The notes below the pieces were generated by a model. The model saw only the letters and a list, made by a program, of their open reading frames with translations. It made no database searches and was not told where the DNA came from. The position numbers were made by a program, and so were the translations under genes. A stretch of 64,000 nt of DNA from Paramacrobiotus metropolitanus (taxonomy: Eukaryota; Tardigrada; Eutardigrada; Parachela; Macrobiotidae): the NCBI RefSeq assembly GCF_019649055.1, contig NW_026570360.1, positions 186,001 to 250,000 on the forward strand, read 5' to 3'. Each line of letters opens with the position of its first letter. Positions within the stretch are counted from its first letter, which is position 1. Below, one piece after another: positions 37,903-48,511 of the stretch.

Positions 37903-38854
37903 TCCCAGTGGAAGTCCGTAATATATACCGTACGCTTAGGTCATCAATTTGCTTAATCGGCAGTTAAACCGAAATAAACTACTCCGCATTTTACCGCACT
38001 ACTCTTTAGTGTGATTTTATATAAATCCATCGTTTTTTAAAAGGTTCAAATCATAATGAACACGGTATCATCAGCCTGCCATTCCCGAACGCTGGCATTC
38101 CCAGTCCAAAATCGCATCGTCGAACGTCGGAATTAATCACTGTCAACCGCATGAGGATATGGTAAACGAACGTCAGATCCCATTCTACCGGTAAATCAAG
38201 CTAATGCAATCACTTTCAGTTCTTTACCAGGATGACCGCTTCTCGCCAATCAAATAAAGTCAAACCAAGTGTGTTTACCATCGCAGGTATCGTTTTCAAA
38301 TCGGCGGAAAATCGATGAAAACCTACCACAGTTTATGATCCAATGAAATGAATTCCTGACAAGCGCCCGAATACGGTAAGTACTGAAGTGCTGTACAGAT
38401 ACTTATGTTATGTTACGGGTACTTACTTACTGTCATTTAAAAACTCGTATTCAAAATCATTATCTTGCCCTTGTGTGTTACTTAGCGCATCCACAATTCC
38501 GAATTGCACCCCCATCAATATTTTCTGAAACAACCGATTTTTCGATGCTCTTACGGTGATCTATAACATAAGTATGTAGCTCGAGCAGCAGTGCTTTTAT
38601 TAAACATTTTAGAAGTACCCAATTCAATCCGTAATTTACAAATGGCGATTCCAGCAGTATTATACCAGTGCTGATGCTGTAATCACCGTAAAAAAACACG
38701 ACACAATACCGCTTTTACTAAAATCGATAAAAGAAAAATAACCAATTAAAATAAATAGACCATAAATGCAAAACCTGGGTGGTACCGTTCGCTGCAAACG
38801 CTGACTCAGCCGCGGAGATCGCCAGTAATTACTCCGTAAACCGATACGGTATGT
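37903..38854. other. intergenic region upstream of guanylyl cyclase
   Basis: About 950 bp containing the likely promoter of the guanylyl cyclase and the 3' flank of the SRD5A-like gene. A minus-strand frame of 73 codons (38699-38478) has no recognisable similarity. Confidence 0.4.
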
Positions 38855-39815
38855 TCAAACAAGGGGAGGCAGTACCGCATATCGATCGACCGGATATTCG
38901 CCTCTAAACTTGTTTAGATACCATGCATGATGACTGAGACCCCGCGGCACAAGGTTAGCCATGGTAAATATAGCGAATGCAAATCCCTGCAACTGCCAAG
39001 CGGCCAACGCAAAGCCCCACCATTCCACAATTTCCCCGAAAAAATTGGCCGCCGTAATGTAGTCGAACATGCCACCGTACGGGATCTTGTAGGCTTTGGA
39101 TCCATCGGATCGCAGATTACGCAGAATGTGATCCGACTGGATGTTGATTAACAATCCGACGACGAAGAGTGCCACTCCCAGCAGAAACACAGGATCCGCC
39201 ACATCCGGGATTGGTCCACGGAATTTCAGGATGCTGCGTGCTTGCATGTAGCCGTTATACGTGCAAAAAACAAACGCCATGAGAAAGGGAGCGAGTGGTG
39301 TCGGCTTGCCGCCACGAATCAGGAACGAATAAAAAAATGTCCGCTGGAAATAATGCAACATGAAGAGTCCCGCCAGAATCTTGTTAGCTGCAAATGTCGA
39401 CAAATTATCAGTTAGCTGTTAGTAAAACTTTAACAAACGCAGCATAGTTAATTTCGTTATTACAAAACGGAACTACAGTGGGATTTGGTTAATGAGGGAA
39501 CCTTTCTTTGGTCGGTTACGGCTTACCCAGAGCAGGTGCTCCGTTGTCCATGTAGAGCCACACATACAGTGGCACGAAAAAGGCTGGGCATTCTTGCACG
39601 ACCCATGCGATCCTCGCAGGGACTAGTAATCCATACGAAGGACTGCTATACCTTCCGTATGGTGCTGGGAGAAGTTGTAAAGCGACGTAAGTTACCAGCC
39701 CCACCGCAATCATCACCAGCGCCATTGCATCCAGCGTTGGCTTCTCCGCATCGGAACCCAATCGCCGGACGAGATCCCAAATCAGATGAAGCGTCTGATT
39801 TGCAAAGTCCTCCAT
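38855..39815 (-). CDS. 3-oxo-5-alpha-steroid 4-dehydrogenase (steroid 5-alpha-reductase, SRD5A1/2-like)
   Basis: Two exons, 39815-39527 and 39387-38855 (phase 1), giving 273 residues against about 259 in human SRD5A1. Recognised blocks are YGLLVPARIAWVVQECP, LHYFQRTFFYSFLIRGGKP, FCTYNGYMQAR, LLINIQSDHILRNLR, YKIPYGGMFDYITAANFFG, EIVEWWGFALAAWQ and HHAWYLNKF near the C-terminus. These cover the steroid and NADPH sites of the membrane-embedded reductase. The protein is multi-pass and probably in the ER, reducing the delta-4,5 bond of 3-oxosteroids. The natural substrate in this animal is not evident. It lies in the same orientation as, and upstream of, the guanylyl cyclase gene. Confidence 0.92.
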
Positions 39816-40674
39816 ACCGGATCTCGAATAACTATCGTCTCAAATAACTTAAACGGTATTATCTACAGCCAAAATGAAACGGGCCGGTCAGAAAAACCAA
39901 ATTTTAAATTACTTAATTTGTTCAACTTTCGATTTCGGATTTTTATCGTAGAGCGTTTGAGTTTAATTTGGCAAGTGACGTATGTAGCATGTATGTAGTA
40001 TGTACCTGTCCAATTAAAATCTTATCCTTCAACAGGAACATTGACCGCCTGTGGACGCCGTTTACGTGAGATCGCTTAACACTTCCGGCTGCAACCGCAG
40101 TACTAGTGCAACGGTCGAAGGGACTACGTCACTGCGGCGACATGGTGCTCTGCAGTCTGCATACGGTAGCATACTGTACGAGTAGAAATACCGTAGCAGC
40201 AAATCTAGGTAGTGTACTTCCAGTTACCGCAGTTGCCGGCCAGTGGTCACTATCGGTAATGTGCTTTCTACTCCTGCCCGGTGCCTCCCATATATTTTGG
40301 ATTACGCCAGAAGTTATGCAAAATTCCTTGTTCACAAAATGCAAAAAGTATGCAATGCAGTGTCATGGGCACGTTATGTATCAGAACCATAAAACAATTT
40401 TTATCCCAGTTGGGCAAGTAAGAATAGTTTATGGCGTTTAGTTTATGTACCCTAGAAAAGGGAAGATGTACACAAAACAAATCGCAGACCTTTTTGGACG
40501 AAAAGCTGTTTAAATATTACTGCCTCGGTCAGTGGGTTTATGGAAATACAGAGTAAAAATATAAAAACGTCAAACAGAAATGGAAAATGTGTAATTTGTC
40601 AAGTTTTATACTGTTAATTTCAAAGTACTGGTGACCGTACGCCAGTTTCTGTACTTCTATTCAAGTAGAACAGG
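39816..40674. other. region between SRD5A-like gene and repeat copy A
   Basis: About 860 bp containing the likely SRD5A-like promoter. Frames such as 40106-40441 (+, 111 codons) are open but unrecognised. Repeat copy A begins at about 40675; no clear target-site duplication was identified. Confidence 0.4.
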
Positions 40675-40804
40675 AGAAGAAAAACCTAAGACCTGCAGTG
40701 CGATTTTATGACGGCAAGCCCCCGCTGCGAAAGTTAAATTATTAATATTTAATAATTATTATATCGTAATCTTATCAGTACACACCATCTGTCATACTGA
40801 GTGA

Positions 40805-41375
40805 CTCATACACACACACATACACACACACCGGCTCATGTGGAAACAACCTGTTTGCACAAAACAAGCTGAGTCACCACACTGCCTCTGTACACAACCA
40901 CGCTGGCCGGCAACACTGGCATTAGCCGGCAACACCGCTGGTACCGCCGGTTATATCACATACCCCTACAATACCCCCCTCCAATGATACAAGACACCGT
41001 TCAACACTGGCCGGCAACACCGCTGGTCACTTATAGCCAGCAACACCACACAGGCACTGGCCAGTCTAAACACTGACAAGTGACCAGTGTAAACAATAAA
41101 CTGGTCAATCGCCTGCCGCGCTAGCACACACACACACACTTACACACGCTGCTTGTGCGTGTAATAATTGCACATGTTTAAAATTTAAACAAGCTAACGG
41201 CTGGCTGCCTGAGCTGTATAGCGCGGCGGGTTTTATTGCCACCGAAAGTGATGTATTAACCTCTTTAGAACACACTTATTATAATAATGAAATCTACAGT
41301 ATATTTCTAAGATATATTTTTATCTAAGATATGTTTCGGTCAGCCACGTAAACACACACACACACACACACACCG
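40805..41375. repeat. AC/CA microsatellites and GGCCGGCAACAC motif cluster
   Basis: Three CA-dinucleotide tracts occur near 40811, 41127 and 41352. Between the first two, variants of CTGGCCGGCAACACC and CACTGGCCAG recur several times. The copy B equivalents (near 57781, 58103 and 58334) have different repeat numbers, as expected for slippage. Confidence 0.75.
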
Positions 41376-42080
41376 ACACTGTCGGTACACAACATAGTCG
41401 GCTGATGCAATACAAGCGTGTGGCATCATCACACTGGAAGATTCCGCTGCCGGCAAACGACATCATAGTGGTCAACTGGCCACTTGTATGTAATTAAACA
41501 CACGCAGTATCATACACATTCATTTGTCTGCTTCTAAACAATCTTTTGATAATATAATTTGTAACACACAGTGTGAATCTGCACTTTTGGACATTGACTG
41601 TTTTGATTAATCACATCAAACCACAACACTGGCTGATCACAGACAGTAATAAACACGCATGCACCGTCTTTTACACATAGTTCGCGCATGCAATACCACT
41701 GGTCAAAGCGTTACAACACATTGTGGCTGTTAGGTACATACTTAGTCATTAATTACACATTGCAATCAGTGGTGGAATCTTTTCAACCGGGAGATTCCGC
41801 TCAAACTCACTACCCGTGTGATCAATTGACCAGGAATACGTGTGTGATTCTGTATAAGTGCGCGAGTAATATTATAACTTGTGACATACTGTGCGACTTT
41901 TATAATCCGATTAATTCATGGTTTTCGGACATCGGCTGCCTTTAGTATTTGTATCCAAGCCGGTTTCAACACCAGCACAAGTTACGAGTAAGTGATGTAT
42001 CAACCTCTTTAGAACACGCTTATTATAATAATAAAATCTACGATATATTTCTAAGATATATTTTTATCTAAGATGTATTT
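41252..42080 (+). repeat. internal direct repeat pair of about 85 bp within copy A
   Basis: The sequence beginning ACCTCTTTAGAACAC and ending near TTTTTATCTAAGAT occurs at about 41252-41335 and again at about 41994-42078, with a few substitutions. The same pair is found in copy B (about 58230 and 58985). Both are followed by a weaker GGCTGATGCA similarity. Confidence 0.75.
41688..41945 (+). CDS. hypothetical small ORF in repeat copy A
   Basis: Open frame of 85 codons, Cys-containing, with a matching 85-codon frame at 58676-58933 in copy B that differs by several substitutions. Preservation of the frame in both copies is suggestive, but it resembles no family I recognise and has no visible signal or domain. 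It may be chance. Confidence 0.25.
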   Translation: MQYHWSKRYNTLWLLGTYLVINYTLQSVVESFQPGDSAQTHYPCDQLTRNTCVILYKCASNIITCDILCDFYNPINSWFSDIGCL

Positions 42081-43014
42081 TTCTTCTGGTAGTTAGTAAA
42101 CAGCCGGCAATAATAACGTGCTGCAGCATCGTTCTATAACGCAGGCGGAAGCACACATGCAGCCAGGGTCTGTGTCAGTAACACCAAGTGTCAGCATTAT
42201 GCAACGTTTACAACTAGACATAGTTGGCTGATGCACCACTAGTGCGGCCACTATGTACTTAGCAGTGCGAACTGAGTCATAAGCAATAAACGCAGCGCCG
42301 GTCCGATAGCATACAATATACTCTTACTATACTGACGTACTCGTATTTTGCATGCATTATAGCTTAGGTATAAAACACCATTGGTCAGCAATGTACAAAA
42401 GCGCTGAAACATCAGTGCGGCTCTTATATGCACTTACACATATAAGATACCAAAGTACACATACGAGGACACATATCATGTAAATCGCGTAAATGCTTAT
42501 TTCAACTCAGCAGGATGCTTTTAGCACTGGACAATAATTGACCATTCATACATGATACAGGCAAATAATACTGGACAAGCTGATCTTATTGACGTGTGCA
42601 TCCGGTTGAAAAACTTCTATTTTCAGTATTTTTATGTACCAGTGTTATCAAATACACACACAGTATATTGCTTCTTTATCAGACAAATCTGTCGGCACGA
42701 TTAATCACTCATAGATGAGCGATGCGCACAATTTTGTACACGTTCATCTACCCATTTGCTTAAATACCCCGGGATTTCCGTAACGTGTACATACGTACGT
42801 ATAACTTTATATTCGCGGAAATCGGTTACAAGTATTCTGTTTTACAACAAAGTACAACCCTGTTTCTGGCATAACCGCATTGAAATCTGCAATGGATGAC
42901 GATATTGTCACTTTTAACAATACTGATTTATAGACCTCAGACGACGATGAAATTGACTTGCGCATTTCATAAAACCGTCCCGAAAGTTTTGAGCGTTAAC
43001 GACTGGTATTTCTA

Positions 43015-43145
43015 GCCTCACCTACTTTGCCAGCATCCAAATTTTTCAATGCTGGGGTGCGAGATCGTGTCCGCTACGCATTTTGTCACGGTGTACTGGC
43101 TCAAAGGGCTATCGGTGACAATCCTATATTTTTGGCTTCGCCACT
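43015..43145 (+). pseudogene. BIR-domain remnant (IAP-like), copy A
   Basis: In the frame starting at 43015 the translation contains FFNAGVRDRVRYAFCHGVL followed by GDNP. These align with the core of baculovirus IAP repeat domains, where DRVxCxFC-x-G and GDDP are typical. The first zinc Cys is Tyr here, and the later His and Cys are missing because the frame ends in a stop. Upstream, in-frame stops interrupt a Met-initiated acidic stretch at 42892. It is read as a decayed IAP-type gene with the RING-like remnant downstream at 43772. The match is by eye. Confidence 0.5.
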
Positions 43146-43771
43146 ATTTTCAAAACTGTACAAATAGCAAAGACTGAACACAACGTCCTGACAAAAATTG
43201 CATAAACAGAACACCAGTAAGATTGCTACATGCAGAAATGTTTTACTTATAAAAGTTGCTGTTTTAATGCTTTAAATGGTAGTAAACACTAAGTTTTGTA
43301 CACGATCTGTTACCCAGATATCATAATTCTTTATCAGGTCAGATAACTGCAGCTGTTTTATAAAAATTAAAGATTCTGTCATGGAATTTGCAGCAGTCAA
43401 TCAGAAAATTAGCACAAGCAGTCAAGATTATAACGATTCAACAGCAGACGAAATCATTGTTTGCAAAGCACTACTCGAAAGAAAGTATGCCATCGCCATC
43501 ACCAAAAGGCTAAAAGAGTGTCAGCAGCCTGTGCCTTAAAAATTTCCGGCAACTGAAGAAATGCTGGATGTCATGAAAATTGACAGAAGAGAATCAAACA
43601 ACGTTGCACGGAATGCTGCACCTTTTCGAAAGTGCATAATAATTTGAACAATATTGATTTCATAACAAGTTAGAACTTGCCACCTCCAACATTCATTACA
43701 GAATATCTACAACAAAGTACAGAAACGCATCTCCATTTTTTAGATGGCATCAAGAAAATTACAAAGTAAAA

Positions 43772-43896
43772 GTGGATCGGCGTTGCAAAATATGCCTGGA
43801 CAAACGAAGCAATAATTTGTTCCTGCCATTCGGTCATTGAGTTTTTTTTTTCTAAACTGTTTTGATAAACCTCATTCATGTCTTAGTTGCCAATAA
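43772..43896 (+). pseudogene. IAP-type RING-finger remnant, copy A
   Basis: The frame from 43772 has CKICLDK and then LPFGH, with a CxxC pair at 43879-43890 in line with IAP C-terminal RING fingers. The third-ligand Cys before GH is Phe. A stop directly follows GH in this copy, so it cannot make a full RING. Copy B (60738-60860) is open through the same stretch. Confidence 0.5.
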
Positions 43897-44114
43897 AAAA
43901 TCAGTATCAAATCAACATTTATTTTAGTTAAAGTGTAAGTGCCTACCTAATAATCTGCTGACGCCGATCTGGAATCCAGAATTCGATAAACGGAAAAATA
44001 CAATACACAAAAGAACGAAGGTGTTCCGAAACGGCATATGCTACCTTGGCAACATGATTTTTATAGCTGGAGTATGGATCTGCATTTTGTTTTAATAGAC
44101 CGTCCATTTGAGTT

Positions 44115-44306
44115 ATGCCGATGTGTATGATAATCAATGCAATTAGTTCTCTACTCGTGTTTCAGAAATTTTTCTCACTTGTCATTGCATCTGAAAGAAA
44201 TGCTGTGTCTTATAAAAGATACGTAACCATGGGACGCGCTCAGTGCACCAGCAAAACAAAACCTGCGTATTCCTTTCGGACGCTACTTTATCGAAGATTT
44301 CTCTAA
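44115..44306 (+). CDS. hypothetical 63-residue ORF, unchanged between repeat copies
   Basis: Open frame of 63 codons whose translation is identical to that of 61078-61269 in copy B, although the flanks differ by indels. The surrounding sequence is also highly conserved, so identity alone does not prove coding. No family recognised; the start is hydrophobic (MIINAISSLLVFQ). Confidence 0.25.
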   Translation: MPMCMIINAISSLLVFQKFFSLVIASERNAVSYKRYVTMGRAQCTSKTKPAYSFRTLLYRRFL

Positions 44307-45159
44307 AATACACATTGATCACATTTCATCAATCGCAAGACAAAACTTCAGCAAAACGTCATCGATCTTGATTCCTTAAATTTAAGTTGCTACCTGAGCG
44401 CATTGCTGAAACTGAAAACATCAATTTTAGGTAAAAACTTCCAGAGCAGATTCCAAAACAGCTAAGCAATGAGATTCAAAACTAAGTGTACAGTGGCCTG
44501 AACATCAAAAAATTTCAGCTTGTCAACAGGTAACAAAATTTTGCATCAGAAGCAGGTGATCAATTGTGGATTTTTAAAAGATTTCCAGTAAACGTTATCC
44601 TAAGTGTCTGCGTAAGGAAACATAACGCAAGTTGAAGGCTCAAATGGAAACAAATGCATCTAGTTTGGATTTCTACGACCATAACACAGCGGCTGATAAC
44701 TTTTATTCTTACTACACTACAGTACCTCTCGCAAATTTTTGAAAATGGACAAATTTAACAAATGTAAGTATTATGAACTGGTGAATCGGATACGATTAGA
44801 GCAAGCAATAAGTACATTGACCATTTGGCCATAATTTACTCTTACTCAGAATTTATGCACTGCCAGATCATCAACTTTCAAGAGTTGACATTTTTTTTAT
44901 GTTCTGAGTTAAAACTGTTGAATCAACAGAATGACTCCCAAACATTAGCAAAATAGCTTTTTAGTTTTGCGAACTAAACGAAGAAAAATCCAATTTTCTA
45001 CGACTGACTCAGAGTTTTCTTGTCTTTTGCAAAACAAAATGAATCTCGTTCTACCATTCTTAAATTCTTATAGTAGTTGTGAGGTGAGACATTATATTGG
45101 GCTGCAATTCTGAATTTGCATATCCCGCTAAAAGTCTGCTGTTTGCTATTAATCCCCAA

Positions 45160-46570
45160 ATAAATGCACAGCACAACTTAAATTTTGGCAATTTACTGAA
45201 AGTGCACTCTCAAGAAGTACTACAGTTTTGTGCGACACACTCACTTTAAACTCATTTTTTAGAAAGCTTTCTGAAACTGTTCATCAAAATTAAACGCTTA
45301 AAGCGCTAAGAGCATAGTTTCTATTCGATTCGTTCACATGGGAGACTTGCTTCTAGAAAAATTATCAAATTTGCTTGAAAATCGGTAAAATTTACCATGA
45401 AAATGCTGCACTTTGCACACTTGAGAAAAGCTTCTGTGCGATACATGCACGGGCAAGACCTGCTTTTAGCCAAATTTTTGACACTTTTTTAAATGCAATC
45501 AGATTCATTATCAAAATTCGCTCTTTTCACGTTCAGAATTTGCTTTGTTTGCGAACTAAGCGCATGAAAGTTTCCATTTCAGAAAAGTTCTTGACAATTT
45601 ATTGAACGTATACTATCAAAAATCAGCACTTTGCTCAATCAAAATATAGCTTTTGTGCAAAATTTCATACTTAGAATGGTAAAAGTATAGCTTTTAAGCG
45701 ATTCATTTATGCGCAGAGAAAGCTTTCTTTTATACAAATATTTGACACGCAGAAACGTTTTATAAATTTTTTATCCTAATTCGGCATTTTTCACAGCCAG
45801 CGTAAAGCCTTTGTGCTCCGTTCATGCTGATAAGTTTTATTTCCAGACAGATTCTTGACGCTTTATCGCAGGAAAAATGTAGGAGTTTGCCCTTTTGCAC
45901 ACCCGAAGTGAAGATTTGGTAATTTGTACACGAAAGAGACACTTTTGAGCTAAATTTTGACAATTTTCTGAAATACGCTCCCAAAATTCGACACTTAGCG
46001 CACTCAAAGGATAGTTGTTGTGCGATTCATGCAAAAAAAAAGCATTTTTTTAAACAGATTTTTAACATTCATTAACGATTAAGCTATACATTCAGAATGC
46101 GTGACTTTGGATACTCAGAGAATAGGTTTCATGCTATTTATGCACATAAAAGATCTTCTTTCAGACAAATTTTTTAAAACTTACTGAAAACGACACTAAA
46201 AATTCAACACTTTGGACACTTAGGGTATAGTTTTTATGCGATTCATATCCGAAAGACTCACTTCCAGACATATTATTGAAAAATCATCGATTTGAAACTT
46301 CAGACCTTAGCATGAGCAGAGTATAGTTTTATTGCCAATTATACAGAAAAGAAGTATCATTTAAAGACGTAGTCTTGACAATCTATTAAAGTGCAGTATG
46401 AAAATTTAGCTTTTTGCAGCCTCAAGAGTATCACTTTTGCGCATTTTACGCACTGAAGAATCTCACTTTTCGACGCATTTTTAGCACCGTCTTGAAGATC
46501 TACTTAAAACTTTGACACTGAGCACACTCGTGGTATGGCTTTCGCACGATTTTTGGCAATTTATTAATTT
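45160..46570 (+). repeat. degenerate tandem array, period roughly 0.1 kb, copy A
   Basis: A recurring pattern with elements like GACACTTNGCACACTCA, then ATAGTTTTTGTGCGATTCATGCA, CTCACTTTTAGACA and TTTTTGACAATTTATTGAA repeats about a dozen times with heavy divergence. The same array is in copy B at about 62130-63540. Several open frames listed by eye inside it are by-products of the repeat. Confidence 0.7.
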
Positions 46571-46669
46571 TTCAGAGTAAAATTCGGGTAGGTTTAGTGA
46601 TCTTAGCTTATTCAATAAAAAACTCTGGAAACACACTTACGAAAGAGGACTAACTTTTTCTTAAAAACT

Positions 46670-46815
46670 ATGCTAAGTCTATGGTAAACAGAAAACGAAA
46701 AACTCCAAAATTTGAATTCAGAAAACTGCCAAAGTTACGTTACAAAAGTGCACAATTTGGAGATTTTCGTTAAAACAGAACTCGTAAAATTGGTAGAAAA
46801 ATGTGTTTTGCTTCA
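46670..46815 (+). repeat. diverged copy of the inverted-repeat outer segment
   Basis: This stretch resembles 49915-50060 (same orientation) and hence the reverse complement of 47715-47865. All share ATGYTAAGTCTA, an AAAACAGAAAACRAAAAACT block, a GGAATCAGAAAACT-like block and GGTAGAAAA near the end. It is clearly more diverged than the two arms are from each other. Copy B carries the same segment near 63632-63775. Confidence 0.6.
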
Positions 46816-47241
46816 CTACGTCCGTAAATGCCGATCCTGCGAAATACTCTGTGAATTTCTGAAAGCACTTTGCGACTCATAGAATGATCTGATGCGCGAT
46901 TTTGTGAACATTTTTGTGGTTTCTTATGAATCAATCAAACGCCGTTCTTGAGCGCAGTTTCCTAATTTTTCGGGCACTTTTGAATCAGATGACTAGTTTG
47001 TGCGCCAACTGTAAAATAAGTGGATATTGTACAGACAATTCTAGATTATTGATCACAATCGTGAATTAAATGCAAATCTTGTGCATACTATACTGAATTA
47101 TTAATGGTGTTAATGAATCAAAAAACAATGTTTTTTTTGCGAGAGTTTAAGATTTTGTAGACACTGTCAAAATACAACCCGATCTCGTGCAGTCTGATCT
47201 GAATTTTTTGCGAAATTTCGATACTATTAACATGACCTCCG

Positions 47242-47628
47242 ATGATGGATCCTTTTATCAGTTGTATAAAAAACGGTAAAGCCATTGTGAACGGAGGAAG
47301 ATCCGAAAAAGAAGCCTGGAATTTGGTAAGAAAATACCAGGCGAGGCTTCGTCGACTTGGAATAAACGTCCATATTGCCGAACGGAAAATTGTGAATATT
47401 ATGGCAACGTACTTGCATGGACAAGTCATCAATCTACACAAATTTGCCAAAGCATACAACCTATTTTACGAGCCAGAACCTTTTCCTGCTGTTTGGATCC
47501 GTCATGCCGATCTCAAGGTTACAATAAATGTTTTCCACACCGGAAAGTGCGTTATTCTTGGAGCAAAATCGGAGCGCGTTCTAAAAGAAAGTCTGAATCG
47601 CCTGAAAAATTATTGTCATCGGGGATGA
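47242..47628 (+). CDS. TATA-binding protein (TBP)-like ORF
   Basis: Open frame of 128 codons. The middle reads NLFYEPEPFPAVWIRHAD and GKCVILGAKSERVLKESL, matching the second TBP repeat (YEPE-x-FPG and SGK-x-V-x-TGAK blocks). The N-terminal part (NGKAIVNGGRSEKEAWNLV) matches the end of the first repeat. The front half of repeat 1 is absent or degraded in this frame, so it is shorter than a TBP core of about 180 residues. Several giant and large DNA viruses encode TBP-like proteins, used for viral promoters. Its neighbours are a packaging-type ATPase and IAP-like remnants, so a viral origin is inferred rather than a host retrocopy. The stop overlaps the ATG of a 27-codon acidic ORF (47625-47708). 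Confidence 0.7.
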   Translation: MMDPFISCIKNGKAIVNGGRSEKEAWNLVRKYQARLRRLGINVHIAERKIVNIMATYLHGQVINLHKFAKAYNLFYEPEPFPAVWIRHADLKVTINVFHTGKCVILGAKSERVLKESLNRLKNYCHRG

Positions 47629-48511
47629 AAGACGCAATAGATAACGAACTAGACACTGAGGAGTGGAACGCTTGGTTTGCCGATTTGGACACAGCTGTGC
47701 AATCGTAGACCAAAAATACGCTTTTCTACCAGTTTTGCAACTTGTGTTTTTCGCAAATCTTCCAATTTTACACTTTTGTACACCAGACTTGGTAGTTTTC
47801 TGATTCCAAATCTGGTAGTTTTTTGTTTTCTGTTTTCCGTAGACTTAACATATTATTCATGTAAAAAACTGTCCGTTTTGTGTTAACGTTTTTGGGAGTT
47901 TTGCACCGAGATAACTTTGATCACGAAAAGTGTCGAATTTTCACTGTTGAAGAAACGAATAAAGTACAAAAAAATTACAATTCTGCCGTGTAATCTATTT
48001 AGGTAGTAGCTACAAACATCAAAATTTACCCTCAATTCTCAAAGATGGATGAGATTTCATTTGATTTTCGATTTAAAACGCCATGCAGTATTTATATTTC
48101 CGGACCAACAATGTCTGGAAAGTCAACTCTGAGCATGCACTTTTTGCAAAATCCACAAAAGTTTTTCTATCCAGCACCATCGCGAATTGTTTATGTTTTT
48201 GTTGTGTGGCAAGAATCGTTTAAAAGATTTCATCCTTCCATTGAGTTAGTTTCAGATCTAAGCAAGATATTCGATGAGTACTTTTTTAACCCCAACATAC
48301 CAACATTATTAATTTTGGATGATCTTATGGATGAAATTTCAGATAACTCAAAAGCATCAGCGCTTTTCACCCGAGACGTTCATCACAAAATGTCACTGTT
48401 GTTTTTCTATCACAAAATTTCTACAAGCAAGGGAAAGTATGCGGGATATCGCTTTGAATGCTCAATATTTAATCCTGTTCAAAGCCGTTCGAGATGTTCA
48501 ACAGATAAAAG
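47608..48511 (+). repeat. left arm of a 0.9-kb inverted repeat
   Basis: Near-identical to the reverse complement of 49255-50160. It starts within the last codons of the TBP-like ORF (AATTATTGTCATCGGGG) and ends inside the ATPase gene shortly after CAGATAAAA. The spacer between the arms is about 740 bp. The arms carry the 27-codon ORF, an A/T-rich promoter-like gap and most of the ATPase gene. Confidence 0.85.
47625..47708 (+). CDS. small acidic ORF following the TBP-like gene
   Basis: Twenty-seven codons, Asp/Glu/Trp-rich (DNELDTEEWNAWFADLD). Its ATG overlaps the TBP-like stop (ATGA), an arrangement common in compact viral genomes. The same sequence occurs inverted at the outer end of the right arm. 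It might also be a displaced C-terminus of the TBP-like protein; not resolved. Confidence 0.3.
   Translation: MKDAIDNELDTEEWNAWFADLDTAVQS

Larger units (their letters stand above)
40675..47040 (+). mobile_element. long direct repeat, copy A (virus/transposon-derived unit)
   Basis: This stretch is repeated at 57646-64000 in the same orientation with an offset of about 16.97 kb. The copies differ by scattered substitutions, microsatellite length and small indels (for example 17-20 bp missing from copy B near 60722). Similarity may continue past 47040, but copy B reaches the window end there. In order it contains a GC-richer left end with GGCCGGCAACAC-like motifs and AC microsatellites, a short internal direct repeat, BIR-like and RING-like remnants, an open frame at 44115-44306, and a degenerate tandem array at about 45160-46570. 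Base composition and gene content differ from the flanking host genes. It leads directly into the TBP-like and ATPase genes, so it is probably the left part of the same element. Confidence 0.8.

Noticed and set aside
40805-41375. CRISPR-like repeat array
   Set aside because: Repeats are dinucleotide tracts and irregular GGCCGGCAACAC motifs without regular spacers, in a eukaryotic genome.
43772-43896. piggyBac transposase C-terminal Cys domain
   Set aside because: First thought, because an acidic stretch and a CxxC pair are present. The residue spacing instead follows IAP RING fingers almost position by position, and a BIR-like segment lies upstream.
45375-45605. 76-codon ORF repeated at 62344-62574
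   Set aside because: Falls in the degenerate tandem array and follows its period; identical translation reflects the duplication, not coding.
45760-46034. Minus-strand ORFs in the array
   Set aside because: Same reason: repeat-derived open frames without family similarity.
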